Numbered from the stretch's first letter, positions 16,987 to 26,876 are shown. The stretch: DNA of 64,000 nucleotides from Hydrogenibacillus sp. (GCA_014896255.1 JADBKT010000017.1:1-64000), one strand, 5' to 3'. Notes: generated from the letters alone by a model not told the origin. Program-made: numbers and translations.

Positions 16987-18339
16987 TCAAAGCTGTTTTT
17001 TGGCCACCGTGGCCGCTTGTTGGATCGGATCCCAGACGCTGTTGAACGGCGGCGCATACGACAGATCGAGCTTTTCCAAGTCGTCGATGGTCATCTCGTG
17101 ATAGAGCGCCGTGGCCAGCACGTCGATACGCTTGTCCACGCCGTCTTCGCCGACGATCTGCGCGCCCAACAGGCGGCGGTCGTCCGTGCGGTACAACATC
17201 TTGATCGAAAGCGCCTTGGCCTCCGGATAGTAGCGGGCGCGTGACCGCGAGCGAATGGAGACAGTCTCGTACGGAATGCCAAGCGCCTCGGCTTCGCGGG
17301 AGCTAAGCCCCGTCCGGGCCATGGCGATGTCCAGCACCTTCATGATCGCGCTGCCGACGACACCGGCAAAATGCGCTTCTCCCCCGCCCATGTTCGTCCC
17401 GGCGATGCGCCCCTGTTTGTTCGCGTGTGTGCCGAGAGGGATAAAGTCATCTTGGCCTTTGATCCGATGGTATTGCGTGGCGCAATCGCCGGCGGCGTAG
17501 ACGTCGGCGATGCTCGTCTCCATCTTGTCGTTGACGCGAATGGCCCCTTTCGGACCGAGCTCGGCGCCGACCGTTATGGCGAGTTCGTTGTTCGGGACGA
17601 CACCGACAGCGACAAGGACGAGTTCCGCGGCAAACGTCCCTTTGTTTGTCTCCACGGCGCGTACGCGTCCGCCCTCACCGACAAGGCGCCGGACTTCGGT
17701 TTCGAGGACGACGTCGATGCCGTGGCGCTTCAATGCTTCTTCCGCCAAGGCGGCCATGTCCGGATCGAACGTGAGCGCCAGCTGGGGAGCAAGATCGATG
17801 ACCGTGATCGTTTTCCCAAGGCGCTCGAACGCTTCGGCCATCTCCAGACCGATGTAACCGCCGCCGATGACGACGACGTTTCGGATGTCCTCCTCCGCCA
17901 AATACTGCTTGATCCGATGCGCGTCATCCATATTCTTCAACGGAAACACGCCGCGGAGTTCTCGCCCGTCCCACGGCGGCATGACGGCGCGGGCGCCGGT
18001 GGCGATGAGGACCTTGTCGTAGCCGACCGTCTCCTCACGATCTTCGTTCAAGTTGCGCACCGTGACGGTCTTTTGCTTGGCATCGATGGCCACGACTTCG
18101 TGGCGGATCTTGACGTCGATGTCGTAATGCGTTTTAAACTGTTCAACTGTTCGGGCCACGAGCATCTCCGCTTCAGAGACGATGCCGCCAATCCAGTACG
18201 GCAATCCACATTGGGCGTACGAAACCGTCCGCCCACGTTCATAGGCGGTGATCTCGGCCCCCGGCTTCAGGCGGCGGATTTGCGTTGCCGCGCTCATACC
18301 GGCGGCATCCGCTCCAATAATGATGAACCGCTCTGCCAT
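16987..18339 (-). CDS. CoA-disulfide reductase-like FAD/NAD(P) oxidoreductase
   Basis: 450 aa; IIIGADAAGMSAA, SYAQCGLPYWIGG (redox Cys), VVIGGGYIGLEMAEAF. Confidence 0.83.
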   Translation of the reverse strand: MAERFIIIGADAAGMSAATQIRRLKPGAEITAYERGRTVSYAQCGLPYWIGGIVSEAEMLVARTVEQFKTHYDIDVKIRHEVVAIDAKQKTVTVRNLNEDREETVGYDKVLIATGARAVMPPWDGRELRGVFPLKNMDDAHRIKQYLAEEDIRNVVVIGGGYIGLEMAEAFERLGKTITVIDLAPQLALTFDPDMAALAEEALKRHGIDVVLETEVRRLVGEGGRVRAVETNKGTFAAELVLVAVGVVPNNELAITVGAELGPKGAIRVNDKMETSIADVYAAGDCATQYHRIKGQDDFIPLGTHANKQGRIAGTNMGGGEAHFAGVVGSAIMKVLDIAMARTGLSSREAEALGIPYETVSIRSRSRARYYPEAKALSIKMLYRTDDRRLLGAQIVGEDGVDKRIDVLATALYHEMTIDDLEKLDLSYAPPFNSVWDPIQQAATVAKKQL

Positions 18340-18516
18340 GCCGCTCCGCTCCTTTCGATGCGTTCCTCAATCTTTCCTTTTCCACCATACCGCTTCCACC
18401 ATACCGCGACTCAAGCGCATCCCCGATTCTGAGCGGCTCATGAAAGCGCGTTTTCTTACATAGCATGGTCCATAACGGACCGTCGTATCGGGCGCAAGGA
18501 AAGACGGTGAACATGC

Positions 18517-19161
18517 GTGGAGACGTTTTGGGTCGCGCTCCTCTTCAACACGGTCACCGAGCTGGACAATGCGCTGGTGTTGATCGCCGTGGTCAGACGC
18601 CGGCTTAGGCTGCCGAAAGCGTTGATCGTCTTACTGCTGGCCCTTCTTGCCTTGGTGCGGATGTCGACGATGACGCTGATCGGCATCATCCTTGATCGGC
18701 CGTCCGTGCGCTGTATCATCGGCGCTTACGCCGTGGGATTGGCGTCCGTCCTCTTCGGACAATCACTGGGTCCGCACCAAGCGATCGCTCGGCCGACGCG
18801 CCGTCCAGCCTTCGCCTTGTGGCAGACGTTGCAAGGCATCCTCGCCGTCATCGTCCTCGACATGGCGCTCAGTATGGATCAGCTGTTGATCGGCGCCGAA
18901 TGGCTCCCGGACGGCATATGGGGCTATGTGAACATCGCCCTCGGCTTGGTCATCGCCTTCGGGACCGTCTGGTGGCTGCCGGAACGCCTCTGGCGCTCGC
19001 CGTGGGTGACGCGCGTCGCCGCCGTCCTCGTCGGGCTTGCCGGCTGGGACTTGCTTCCGGACATCTGTCGAATGCCGTTCGCGGCATTCGGGGGAATCGT
19101 TTTGCTTTTCATCCTTGCTCGGCGATTTTGGCATGCCGCATGCCGTAACCGAAGTAAATGA
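18517..19161 (+). CDS. TerC family-like integral membrane protein
   Basis: 214 aa; TELDNALVLIAVV and LDMALSMDQLLIGA repeats typical of TerC-like proteins. Confidence 0.65.
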   Translation: METFWVALLFNTVTELDNALVLIAVVRRRLRLPKALIVLLLALLALVRMSTMTLIGIILDRPSVRCIIGAYAVGLASVLFGQSLGPHQAIARPTRRPAFALWQTLQGILAVIVLDMALSMDQLLIGAEWLPDGIWGYVNIALGLVIAFGTVWWLPERLWRSPWVTRVAAVLVGLAGWDLLPDICRMPFAAFGGIVLLFILARRFWHAACRNRSK

Positions 19162-20533
19162 CAAGACCGATCAATAGCCAAATGCCGAAGCGGACGAACG
19201 TCACAAGCGGAAGGCTTAAGATCAGCGTCAGGGATCCGACGAGACCGATCGATCCGAACAGCCACAGCGCCGGAACGCGAAACACGCGCGGTTCATCGGG
19301 TTTTGTACGGCGCATGATGATCACCGACAGCGTCGTTAAGGCAAAGGCCGAAAGTCCTCCGATGTTGGCCAGTTCGGCGAGTTCTCCGATGGACAAAAAT
19401 CCGGCCAGAAGGACGCTCGTCCCGAAGACAAGATACGTGGCCATCGTCGGAACACGACGCGTCGGATGCACTTTGGCCAACGCTTCCGGCAACAAACCGT
19501 CCCGCCCGAGGGCAAAGAGAATGCGTGTCGCGCTTAATCCGTTGCCGAGCATCGTGGCGATGAGGCCGAAGACGACGGCGGCCGAAAGCAGCGCACTGCC
19601 CCAACGAACGCCGACTTGAGCCAGCGCATAGGCGGCCGGGTCGGGCACGTCAAGCTCCGTATACGGCACCATGCCGAGCATGACGACGGCGACGACGACG
19701 TACAGCAGCGTGAGCAGTCCGAGGCCGCCGAGCAGGGCAAACGGAATGGTCCGCTGGGGGTTTTTCACTTCTTCCAGCACGGTCGTCACGCCGTCAAACC
19801 CCGTGTAGGCGAAGAAGACGAGCGCCGCACCGGTGAAAATGCCGGAGAGGCCGAACGGGGCAAACGGCTGCCAGTTCGCGGGATCGACATACCCGAGGCC
19901 GACGGCGATGAAGAACACGATCGCCGCCAATTTGATCCACGTCAATACGGCGTTGGCCCGCCCGACCGAGCGGATGCCGCTCAGGAGGATGGCGGCGACG
20001 ATGACAAGACCCAAGACCGCCGGCAGGTTGACGATGCCCCCGTGCGCGGTATCGTGCGTCAACGTCTCGGGAAGCGCGATGCCGAGGGATTTTAAGATTT
20101 CGACGACATACCCCGACCACCCGACGGCGACCGTCGAGGTGATCACCGTAAATTCGAAAATCAAATCCCAGCCGATGATCCAAGCAAGGATTTCCCCAAG
20201 CGCGACATAAGCGTATGTATACGCGCTTCCGGCGACCGGAACCATGGAGGCGAACTCAACATAGGCGAGACCGACGGCGATGGTGACCAATCCGCTGATC
20301 GCAAAAGAGGCGATCACCCCCGGTCCGGCGTGTTGATTGGCGACGACGCCGGGCAAGACGAAAATGCCGGCCCCGATTGTCGAGCCGAGGACGAGCAGCA
20401 TCAGCTGAAATGGACCGAGTTCCCGTTTGAGTTTGTACGTTTTTTCTTCCGCCAGTTCTTTCGCTTGTTCGACCGTTTTCTTTCGCCAAACGGCGCGCAA
20501 AGAAACCGCCTCCTTCGCGATGATTCGGTTCAA
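19109..20533 (-). CDS. APC family amino acid permease
   Basis: 474 aa; LGSTIGAGIFVLPGVVANQHAGPGV, FFAYTGFDGVTTVLEEVKNPQRTIP. Confidence 0.92.
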   Translation of the reverse strand: MNRIIAKEAVSLRAVWRKKTVEQAKELAEEKTYKLKRELGPFQLMLLVLGSTIGAGIFVLPGVVANQHAGPGVIASFAISGLVTIAVGLAYVEFASMVPVAGSAYTYAYVALGEILAWIIGWDLIFEFTVITSTVAVGWSGYVVEILKSLGIALPETLTHDTAHGGIVNLPAVLGLVIVAAILLSGIRSVGRANAVLTWIKLAAIVFFIAVGLGYVDPANWQPFAPFGLSGIFTGAALVFFAYTGFDGVTTVLEEVKNPQRTIPFALLGGLGLLTLLYVVVAVVMLGMVPYTELDVPDPAAYALAQVGVRWGSALLSAAVVFGLIATMLGNGLSATRILFALGRDGLLPEALAKVHPTRRVPTMATYLVFGTSVLLAGFLSIGELAELANIGGLSAFALTTLSVIIMRRTKPDEPRVFRVPALWLFGSIGLVGSLTLILSLPLVTFVRFGIWLLIGLVIYFGYGMRHAKIAEQG

Positions 20534-20552
20534 TGTTCAATGTAGTGATAGA

Positions 20553-20586
20553 AAAAATGCGCTTCGTTTGCTCCGAAGCGCATTGG
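20553..20586 (-). terminator. Intrinsic terminator downstream of the aldo/keto reductase
   Basis: minus strand AATGCGCTTCGGAGCAAACGAAGCGCATTTTTTC. Confidence 0.75.
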
Positions 20587-20599
20587 AGGAGCATGCTCG

Positions 20600-21565
20600 T
20601 CAGATCGAGACGCCGTCAAGAATGCCCTCCAGCTTGGCGAGGATTTCTTCGCTCAAAACGATGCCGGAAGCCTTGGCGTTTTCTTCGATCTGCTCCGGTC
20701 GGGAAGCGCCGACAAGGGCGCTGGCGACGTTTTTCTGGCGCAAAATCCACGCCAGGGCGAGCTGCGCCACGGTGATCCCGAGCTCCCGGGCAATGCCTTG
20801 AATGGCTTCGACTTTTTTAAGCAACGGCTCCGTCATGTAGCGCTGCACGAACTGGCCGACGTTCGGATCGGCCGCGCGCGATCCGGCAGGAAGCGGTTCG
20901 CCGACTTTGTACTTGCCCGTCAGAACGCCTTGGGCAAGCGGCGAGAAGACGACTTGCCCGATGCCCTCTTGTTCGCCGAGGGGGATGATCTCTTTTTCGA
21001 TATACCGGTTGAACATGTTGTACACCGGCTGGTTGACGACGATCCGGTCGAGAAGGTAGCGGTCGGCGATATGTAGTGCTTCACGAATTTGCGCCGCGCT
21101 CCATTCGCTGACGCCGACGTAAAGGACTTTACCTTGACGAACGAGATCGTCGAAAGCGCGCAGCGTCTCTTCGACCGGCGTCTCCGGATCATACCGGTGC
21201 GCATAGTAGATATCGACGTAATCGACGCCGAGGCGTTTCAGACTCGCATGCGCCTGCTCCATGATGTGCTTGCGCGACAGGCCGCGGTCGTTCGGGCCGT
21301 CTCCCATCGGCCAGAACACCTTCGTGGCCAGCACATACGATTCTCGAGGAAAGGCGCGCAGCGCCTCGCCGACCACTTTTTCCGCCTCGCCGCGGGCATA
21401 GACGTTGGCCGTGTCGAAAAAGTTGATGCCGAGTTCATAAGCGCGGTGGATGGTGCGGATGGCCGTCTCCCGATCGACCGTTGCACCGTACGTGAGCCAG
21501 CTTCCTAAGCTGATTTCGCTCACGCGAAGGCCGGTTTTGCCTAGCCGGCGATATTGCATGAACAT
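20600..21565 (-). CDS. Aldo/keto reductase (voltage-gated K channel beta subunit-like)
   Basis: YRRLGKTGLRVSEISLGSWLTYG, GINFFDTANVYARGEAE, VDIYYAHRYDPETPVEETLRAFDDLV. Confidence 0.9.
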   Translation of the reverse strand: MFMQYRRLGKTGLRVSEISLGSWLTYGATVDRETAIRTIHRAYELGINFFDTANVYARGEAEKVVGEALRAFPRESYVLATKVFWPMGDGPNDRGLSRKHIMEQAHASLKRLGVDYVDIYYAHRYDPETPVEETLRAFDDLVRQGKVLYVGVSEWSAAQIREALHIADRYLLDRIVVNQPVYNMFNRYIEKEIIPLGEQEGIGQVVFSPLAQGVLTGKYKVGEPLPAGSRAADPNVGQFVQRYMTEPLLKKVEAIQGIARELGITVAQLALAWILRQKNVASALVGASRPEQIEENAKASGIVLSEEILAKLEGILDGVSI

Positions 21566-21595
21566 CCCTCCTCCTCCATTATATCACCCCATCTT

Positions 21596-22654
21596 TCAGG
21601 ATGCGGTCGCTTTTTTTTGCGCTTTGGCTTCCCGCCTCATGGCTTTCAAACGCGGGGCAACGTCGCGAAAACCGATCAGTTTTCTTGTCGCTTCATCATA
21701 TAGGTGCAAGTCGGCACAGGCGACGGCCAGCGCATCTTTCAGCGTCACCGTCGGTGCCGCCCGGACGAGCGGCACTTCTTGTTGCACGCTTTCCAAGCGA
21801 TAGTTCGGGATCGCGGGCGCCAAGTGATGAATGTGATGAAAGCCGATATTCCCCGTGAGCCATTGCAGCATTCGGGGCAGCTTCAGATACGTGCTCCCTT
21901 CCATCGCCGCCTTCAGATATTCCCATCGCGGATCATGTTCCCAGTAGGCGTCCTCAAACTGATGCTGGACGTAAAAAAGAAAAATGCCGATCATCGCCGC
22001 GAGATAGATGCCGGGCAGATACACCCACAGCAAGGCTTTAAGGCCCCAGAGGCTGGCCGCTCCCCCCAAGGCGAGGGCAATGCAGAGGTTGGTGAGGGCG
22101 ACGGTTCGACGGATGATCGGCCTCTCCCCGCCGAAGCCGAGCGGAAAACGATAGGCGATCATGAAGACGGCGATCGGGCCGATGAAAAACATCACGAACG
22201 GATTGCGGTAAAGACGGTATTTCCAACGCGCCCAGGGCTTGGCCTGAAGATATTCATCCACCGTCCACGTCCGGATGTCCCCGACGCCGCGTTTGTCCAG
22301 GTTGCCGCTGGTGGCGTGATGGCGGGCGTGTTGCCACTTCCAATAGTGATAGGGCACGAGCGTCACCACGCCGCTTACAAAACCGAACGCCTCGTTCATC
22401 CAGCGCTTCGGAAAAAGCGATCCGTGCCCGGCGTCATGCTGTAAAACGAACAAGCGGACCCAAAACAACGCCGCGACAGCGTCGACGATGAGGGCAATCG
22501 GCCGGAAAACGTCAAGCAGGCGATAGGCCGCGAACCACAGCATGAAAAGCGGCAGTGCGGTGTGAACGACTTGCCACAGGCCGTAGCGAACGCTGGACTT
22601 GGCGTAAGGTTTTAAGAGCGGTACCCAGTCTTTCGGCTGAACGGGCTTCAACAC
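21596..22654 (-). CDS. Fatty acid desaturase
   Basis: 352 aa; His boxes HDAGH, HARHH, HHIHH; GTG start. Confidence 0.9.
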   Translation of the reverse strand: MLKPVQPKDWVPLLKPYAKSSVRYGLWQVVHTALPLFMLWFAAYRLLDVFRPIALIVDAVAALFWVRLFVLQHDAGHGSLFPKRWMNEAFGFVSGVVTLVPYHYWKWQHARHHATSGNLDKRGVGDIRTWTVDEYLQAKPWARWKYRLYRNPFVMFFIGPIAVFMIAYRFPLGFGGERPIIRRTVALTNLCIALALGGAASLWGLKALLWVYLPGIYLAAMIGIFLFYVQHQFEDAYWEHDPRWEYLKAAMEGSTYLKLPRMLQWLTGNIGFHHIHHLAPAIPNYRLESVQQEVPLVRAAPTVTLKDALAVACADLHLYDEATRKLIGFRDVAPRLKAMRREAKAQKKATAS

Positions 22655-22739
22655 GCCACTCCTTTACGACGTTCGAAGATCGCCGCTCGGGCTTCCGCCG
22701 ATCGCCGTCTGAAAGATTTCCGCGTTGCGGATCTCCTTC

Positions 22740-22768
22740 AGCATACCGTACCGCCCTTCGAAGGTCAA
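22740..22768 (-). promoter_or_regulatory. Putative SigA promoter of the desaturase gene
   Basis: minus strand TTGACC-17N-TATGCT with a leader of about 80 nt. Confidence 0.55.
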
Positions 22769-22836
22769 TCCGCACCTGACGAGATTCGTGCGCATGGACG
22801 TTCGATGGGCGGCAGGACGTAAGAACCAATGAAAAT

Positions 22837-22865
22837 GCCCGGTGAAACGCTCGGGTTTCACCGGG
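22837..22865 (-). terminator. Terminator hairpin after metQ
   Basis: minus strand GCCCGGTGAAACCCGAGCGTTTCACCGGGCATTTT. Confidence 0.65.
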
Positions 22866-22886
22866 CAATTGTCGAATCCGGCGCCC

Positions 22887-23732
22887 TCAGTACCGGACTT
22901 GCGCCGGGACGACGGCGCCTTTGTATTTTTCTTCGATGTAGTTCTTCACGTCTTCAGACAGGAGCACGTCGACGAGCCTTTGGATCTTCGGGTCGTCCTT
23001 ATTGTCCGGTCGCGTCGCCAACACGTTCACGTACGGCGACGTCTCGTCTTCCATAAAGATCGCGTCTTTGACCGGATTAAGTCCGGCCTGCAGGGCGAAG
23101 TTGGTGTTGATGAGCGCAAGATCGACTTTCGGGTCGTCCAGTGCCCGCGGAAGAAGCGGCGCGTCCATCGGCAGGAACTCGAGGTGCTTCGGGTTGTCGA
23201 CGATGTCGGCGACGCCGGCGTCGCTGCCCGCGCCTTCTTTGAGCTTGATCAACCCTTCCCGCTCCAAGAGGAGAAGCATCCGCCCGACGTTGGTCGGATC
23301 GTTGGTGATGGCGATCTGCGCCCCGTCCGGAAGATCGGCGGCGGAGGTGTAGGTCTTGCCTTTCGCCACATAGGCGCCAAGCGGTTCGATGTGCACGCCG
23401 GCGACGGCGACAAGGTTGTAGCCTTTCTCCTGATTCGTCCGCTCAAGGAACGGGATGTGCTGGAAGTAGTTGGCGTCGAGCTCTTTTTCATACAGCTTCG
23501 TGTTCGGCTGGACGTAGTCTTGGAAGACGACGACCTGAAGGTCGATGCCTTCTTCTTTCAGCTTCGGCTTGACGACGTCGTTCAGGATCTGGGCGTGCGG
23601 TTCTTGCGACGCACCGACTTTGAGTACGCCGGCGGAAGAACCGTCGCTGCCTTGGCCTTTTTGGGACCCGCAGGCGACGAGGCCGACGGCCAACAGGAGC
23701 ACGACGGCAAACGCCAACAGTTTTTTGTGCAT
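22887..23732 (-). CDS. metQ: MetQ/NlpA family lipoprotein, methionine ABC transporter substrate-binding protein
   Basis: lipobox VGLVACG; VGASQEPHAQILNDVVKPKLKEEGIDLQVVVFQDYVQPN; SAM-riboswitch operon. Confidence 0.93.
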   Translation of the reverse strand: MHKKLLAFAVVLLLAVGLVACGSQKGQGSDGSSAGVLKVGASQEPHAQILNDVVKPKLKEEGIDLQVVVFQDYVQPNTKLYEKELDANYFQHIPFLERTNQEKGYNLVAVAGVHIEPLGAYVAKGKTYTSAADLPDGAQIAITNDPTNVGRMLLLLEREGLIKLKEGAGSDAGVADIVDNPKHLEFLPMDAPLLPRALDDPKVDLALINTNFALQAGLNPVKDAIFMEDETSPYVNVLATRPDNKDDPKIQRLVDVLLSEDVKNYIEEKYKGAVVPAQVRY

Positions 23733-23854
23733 CCGGTTTCTCCCCCTTTTTTGAAGTTCTCAAAGTGATATATCAATGCGCAAGATATGCGCGCATTGCC
23801 GAAGGAATGATATGAACACACGGAAAGCGTCAAAAGGACCGGCCCCCAAGCGCC

Positions 23855-24520
23855 TTACCGCTTGTCGACGCGCCGCACGAGGCGGTCGCCGATCCATTGG
23901 ATGACTTGCACGATGATGATGAGCAGCACCGTCGCGACGAACAGGATGTCGTTTTTAAAGGAATTGTAGCCGTCGTTCCAGGCCATTGCCCCCAAGCCTC
24001 CGCCGGCGACGAGGCCGGCCATGGCCGAATAGCTGACGAGGGCGACGGCGGTCACGGTGATGCCGGAGATGATCCCCGGAAAGCTTTCCGGGAGCAGGAC
24101 CTTCCAGATGATGTCGATCGTCCGCGCCCCCATCGCCTGCGCCGCTTCGATCACGCCGCGGCCGACTTCGCGCATCGCGCTTTCCGCAAGCCGGGCGAAA
24201 AACGGCGACGAGCCGGCGACGAGGGAGATGATCGCGGCGTTCGTGCCGTAGGAGGTGCCGATGAGCGCCCGGGAGACGGGGATCGTCCAGAGGATGAGGA
24301 CGATGTACGGCACGGACCGGAAGATGTTCACGACCATCCCGAGCGCCTCATGGAGCCATCGCTTCGGCCACAAGTGCCCGGGACCGGTGATGATGAGCAA
24401 CACCCCGAGCGGAACGCCGATCAAGACGGCAAAAAAAAGGGAGAAAAAGACCATATAAATCGACTCGATCGTCGCCTGCACGATGCGATCGAAGTTGTGC
24501 ACGACGTTGTCGAACGTCAT
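23855..24520 (-). CDS. metI: Methionine ABC transporter permease
   Basis: 221 aa; NIFRSVPYIVLILWTIPVSRALIGTSYGTNAAIISL. Confidence 0.92.
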   Translation of the reverse strand: MTFDNVVHNFDRIVQATIESIYMVFFSLFFAVLIGVPLGVLLIITGPGHLWPKRWLHEALGMVVNIFRSVPYIVLILWTIPVSRALIGTSYGTNAAIISLVAGSSPFFARLAESAMREVGRGVIEAAQAMGARTIDIIWKVLLPESFPGIISGITVTAVALVSYSAMAGLVAGGGLGAMAWNDGYNSFKNDILFVATVLLIIIVQVIQWIGDRLVRRVDKR

Positions 24521-24565
24521 TGTGCCTCCCGCCTTTCCGACGCTCTTAGGCCATCGTCCGCGCCT

Positions 24566-25726
24566 TCAGCGCGTTTGATCGGCTCGCGCGTCGCCGCGGG
24601 CGAGCTCTTCAACGATCACCCCGGCGCCCAGAAGAAAATCGCGCGCCGAATCAAGCGCCTCCTCCCGTCCGCGCAGGCGCACGGTGAGGGTGCCGAAAGG
24701 CGTCCGTTTGAGCCGTTTGATCTCGCCGCGGATGATGTTCACTTCGACGTCGTGGGAGCGGATCAAGCGCTGGATGATCGGCTGTTCCGCCACCTCACCG
24801 ATAAAGACGAGGCGCAGCGTCTTGGCGGCGATCGCCTCCGATGCGCCGCCGGCATGGGCATCGTCGACACCGTCGGGCGGCGCCGCTTCCCCCGTCGCGG
24901 CCTCGGACAGCGCTTCGGCGACGAACTTCCGGGCGATGGCCGAACGCGGCCGGCCGAACACCTCGGCAACCGTCCCCATCTCGCGGATCACGCCGCCATC
25001 GAGGACAGCGACGCGGTCGCATATTTTTTCCACGACGCGCATTTCGTGCGTGATGAGGACGATGGTGATGCCGAAGCGGCGGTTGATCGACTCCAGAAGT
25101 GCCAAAATGTCGTCCGTCGTCTTCGGGTCGAGGGCGCTCGTCGCCTCATCGGAGAGGAGGATGTCGGGCTCGTTGGCGAGCGCGCGGGCGATGCCGACGC
25201 GCTGTTTTTCCCCGCCGGAAAGCTGGGCCGGATAGGCGTCGATGCGGTGCGTAAGCCCGACGATCGCAAGGAGCTCGCGCACGCGCCGGGCGGCCTTGTC
25301 TTTCGGCCAGCCGGCGAGCTCAAGCGGAAAACGGACGTTTTCAAATACGGTGCGTGACCAGAGCAGGTTGAAATGTTGGAAGATCATGCCGATCTTCATC
25401 CGCTTCTTGCGGAGCGCCTCGGGCGAAAGCGTCGCGAGGTCGACGCCGTCGACAAGGACGCGTCCGCGCGTCGGCCGCTCGAGCAGGTTGATCATGCGGA
25501 TCAGCGTGCTCTTCCCCGCACCGCTATAGCCGATGACGCCGAAGATCTCCCCGCGCCGGATGGAGAGCTGAATGTCTTTGAGCGCTTCCACCGGTTTTTG
25601 GCCGCGGCGCTCGTACGTCTTTCCGACGTTTTCAAAGCGGATGATCGCCTCCTCCGGCGTCGGGTCCGGTGTCGGAATGATCGCCAAAGTTCCCCCCTCC
25701 CTCCAGCTTTTTTCGGTGCCCGTCAC
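24566..25726 (-). CDS. metN: Methionine ABC transporter ATP-binding protein
   Basis: GYSGAGKSTLIRMINLLERPT, LSGGEKQRVGIARALA, C-terminal NIL-like domain. Confidence 0.92.
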   Translation of the reverse strand: MTGTEKSWREGGTLAIIPTPDPTPEEAIIRFENVGKTYERRGQKPVEALKDIQLSIRRGEIFGVIGYSGAGKSTLIRMINLLERPTRGRVLVDGVDLATLSPEALRKKRMKIGMIFQHFNLLWSRTVFENVRFPLELAGWPKDKAARRVRELLAIVGLTHRIDAYPAQLSGGEKQRVGIARALANEPDILLSDEATSALDPKTTDDILALLESINRRFGITIVLITHEMRVVEKICDRVAVLDGGVIREMGTVAEVFGRPRSAIARKFVAEALSEAATGEAAPPDGVDDAHAGGASEAIAAKTLRLVFIGEVAEQPIIQRLIRSHDVEVNIIRGEIKRLKRTPFGTLTVRLRGREEALDSARDFLLGAGVIVEELARGDARADQTR

Positions 25727-25732
25727 ACAAAA

Positions 25733-25768
25733 AAACTCCTTCCTGCATCTGGTTGCAGAAAGGAGTTG
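25733..25768 (-). terminator. Intrinsic terminator, SAM riboswitch expression platform
   Basis: minus strand AACTCCTTTCTGCAACCAGATGCAGGAAGGAGTTTTTTT. Confidence 0.85.
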
Positions 25769-25774
25769 AACGCT

Positions 25775-25880
25775 CTCTTATCTGCCAGAATGAACCATTC
25801 TGCAGGAATTGGCACCTTGACACGCCGCGTGCCGGTTGCCGGGTTTCATCGGGCCCGTCCCTCCACCGCTCTGGATAAGA
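25775..25880 (-). promoter_or_regulatory. SAM-I (S-box) riboswitch
   Basis: minus strand CTTATCCAGAGCGGTGGAGGGACGGGCCCGATGAAACCCGGCAACC...AAGGTGCCAATTCCTGC...CAGATAAGAG. Confidence 0.95.
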
Positions 25881-25962
25881 AGCTCCACGTATGCGATTGT
25901 CAGGCGATGATCATCACGATGGCTCGATTGTAACGGCGTCCAACCGGGATGTCAAGTGTAAT

Positions 25963-26802
25963 TTATTCATATTTCTCGATTTGTCCGGCCGACGGCAGAT
26001 ACCGGCGTTCCCGCCAGTCGTCGAGGCTCCGAAATGTGTACCCGGCGGCGCGGGCATCGTCGATGATGCGCGCAAGCGCATCGGCGTTGTCTTTGGAGAC
26101 GCTGTGGAGAAGAATCACCGCCCCCGGATGCAGCTGATTCATGACGTTTCGGTACGCATAGTCGGCGCCGCGGACGACATCGCGCTCCCAGTCCTTGTAC
26201 GCCACCGACCAGAAGATCGTCTCCATGCCGAGATCTTTGACCGTCCGCAGGACGCGTTCGGAGAAAACCCCCCTCGGCGGCCGAAAATAGCGCGTCGTCC
26301 GTTGCGGTGTAAGACGCGCGACGGCCTCGTTGACCCGTACGATTTCCCGGCGGATCGTCTCGACGCTTTGCGCGGACATGTCGGGATGGCTCCACGAGTG
26401 GTTGCCGATGAGGTGCCCTTCTTGGACCATACGCCTAAGCAGCTCCGGTTGATCCTTGACATAATGCCCGGTGACGAAAAACGTCGCCCGGACGTGCTTT
26501 TCCTTCAGCACATCCAAAATGCGCGCCGTCTGACCGTTCTCATACCCGTTGTCGAAGGTCAGATACAACGCGCGTCCCCCGTCCGCATCGTAAAACAGCG
26601 CGCCGTATCGGTCGACGAGATCGGCGTACCCTTCTTCGGCGATCGACGGCGGTTTGCCGCCCTTGCTCTTTTTAAAGCCCCAGTGGTAGGCCGTCGTCTC
26701 CGAGCGGGCCGCAAGCGCCCCCGTGCAGAGCAACAAGACGATCAGCGCGGCGATGAACGCACTAAACGCCGGGCGTTCAAACCGTCGGCCCATCTCCAGC
26801 AT
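25963..26802 (-). CDS. pdaA: Polysaccharide deacetylase, PdaA-like (spore cortex muramic delta-lactam)
   Basis: WGFKKSKGGKPPSIAEEGYADLVDRYGALFYDADGGRALYLTFDNGYENGQT. Confidence 0.85.
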   Translation of the reverse strand: MLEMGRRFERPAFSAFIAALIVLLLCTGALAARSETTAYHWGFKKSKGGKPPSIAEEGYADLVDRYGALFYDADGGRALYLTFDNGYENGQTARILDVLKEKHVRATFFVTGHYVKDQPELLRRMVQEGHLIGNHSWSHPDMSAQSVETIRREIVRVNEAVARLTPQRTTRYFRPPRGVFSERVLRTVKDLGMETIFWSVAYKDWERDVVRGADYAYRNVMNQLHPGAVILLHSVSKDNADALARIIDDARAAGYTFRSLDDWRERRYLPSAGQIEKYE

Positions 26803-26862
26803 GTGCCATCCCCTTTCCGGGTTTGCAGGTTTCCGCCGCGTTTAGTATGGCCGCTTGGTGAT

Positions 26863-26876
26863 CAAACATCTGTTTC
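26863..26876. promoter_or_regulatory. Candidate LexA (DinR) operator
   Basis: CAAAC-ATCT-GTTTC, near-match to CGAAC-N4-GTTCG, overlapping the probable -35 of lexA (-10 TACAAT). Confidence 0.4.

Noticed and set aside
18340-18516. Possible yybP-ykoY manganese riboswitch before the TerC-like gene
   Set aside because: Looked because ykoY-type TerC genes carry it, but the conserved core was not found in this short intergenic region.
23897-25357. 486-aa plus-strand ORF opposite metI/metN
   Set aside because: Antisense shadow of metN/metI; no motif or ribosome-binding site evidence.
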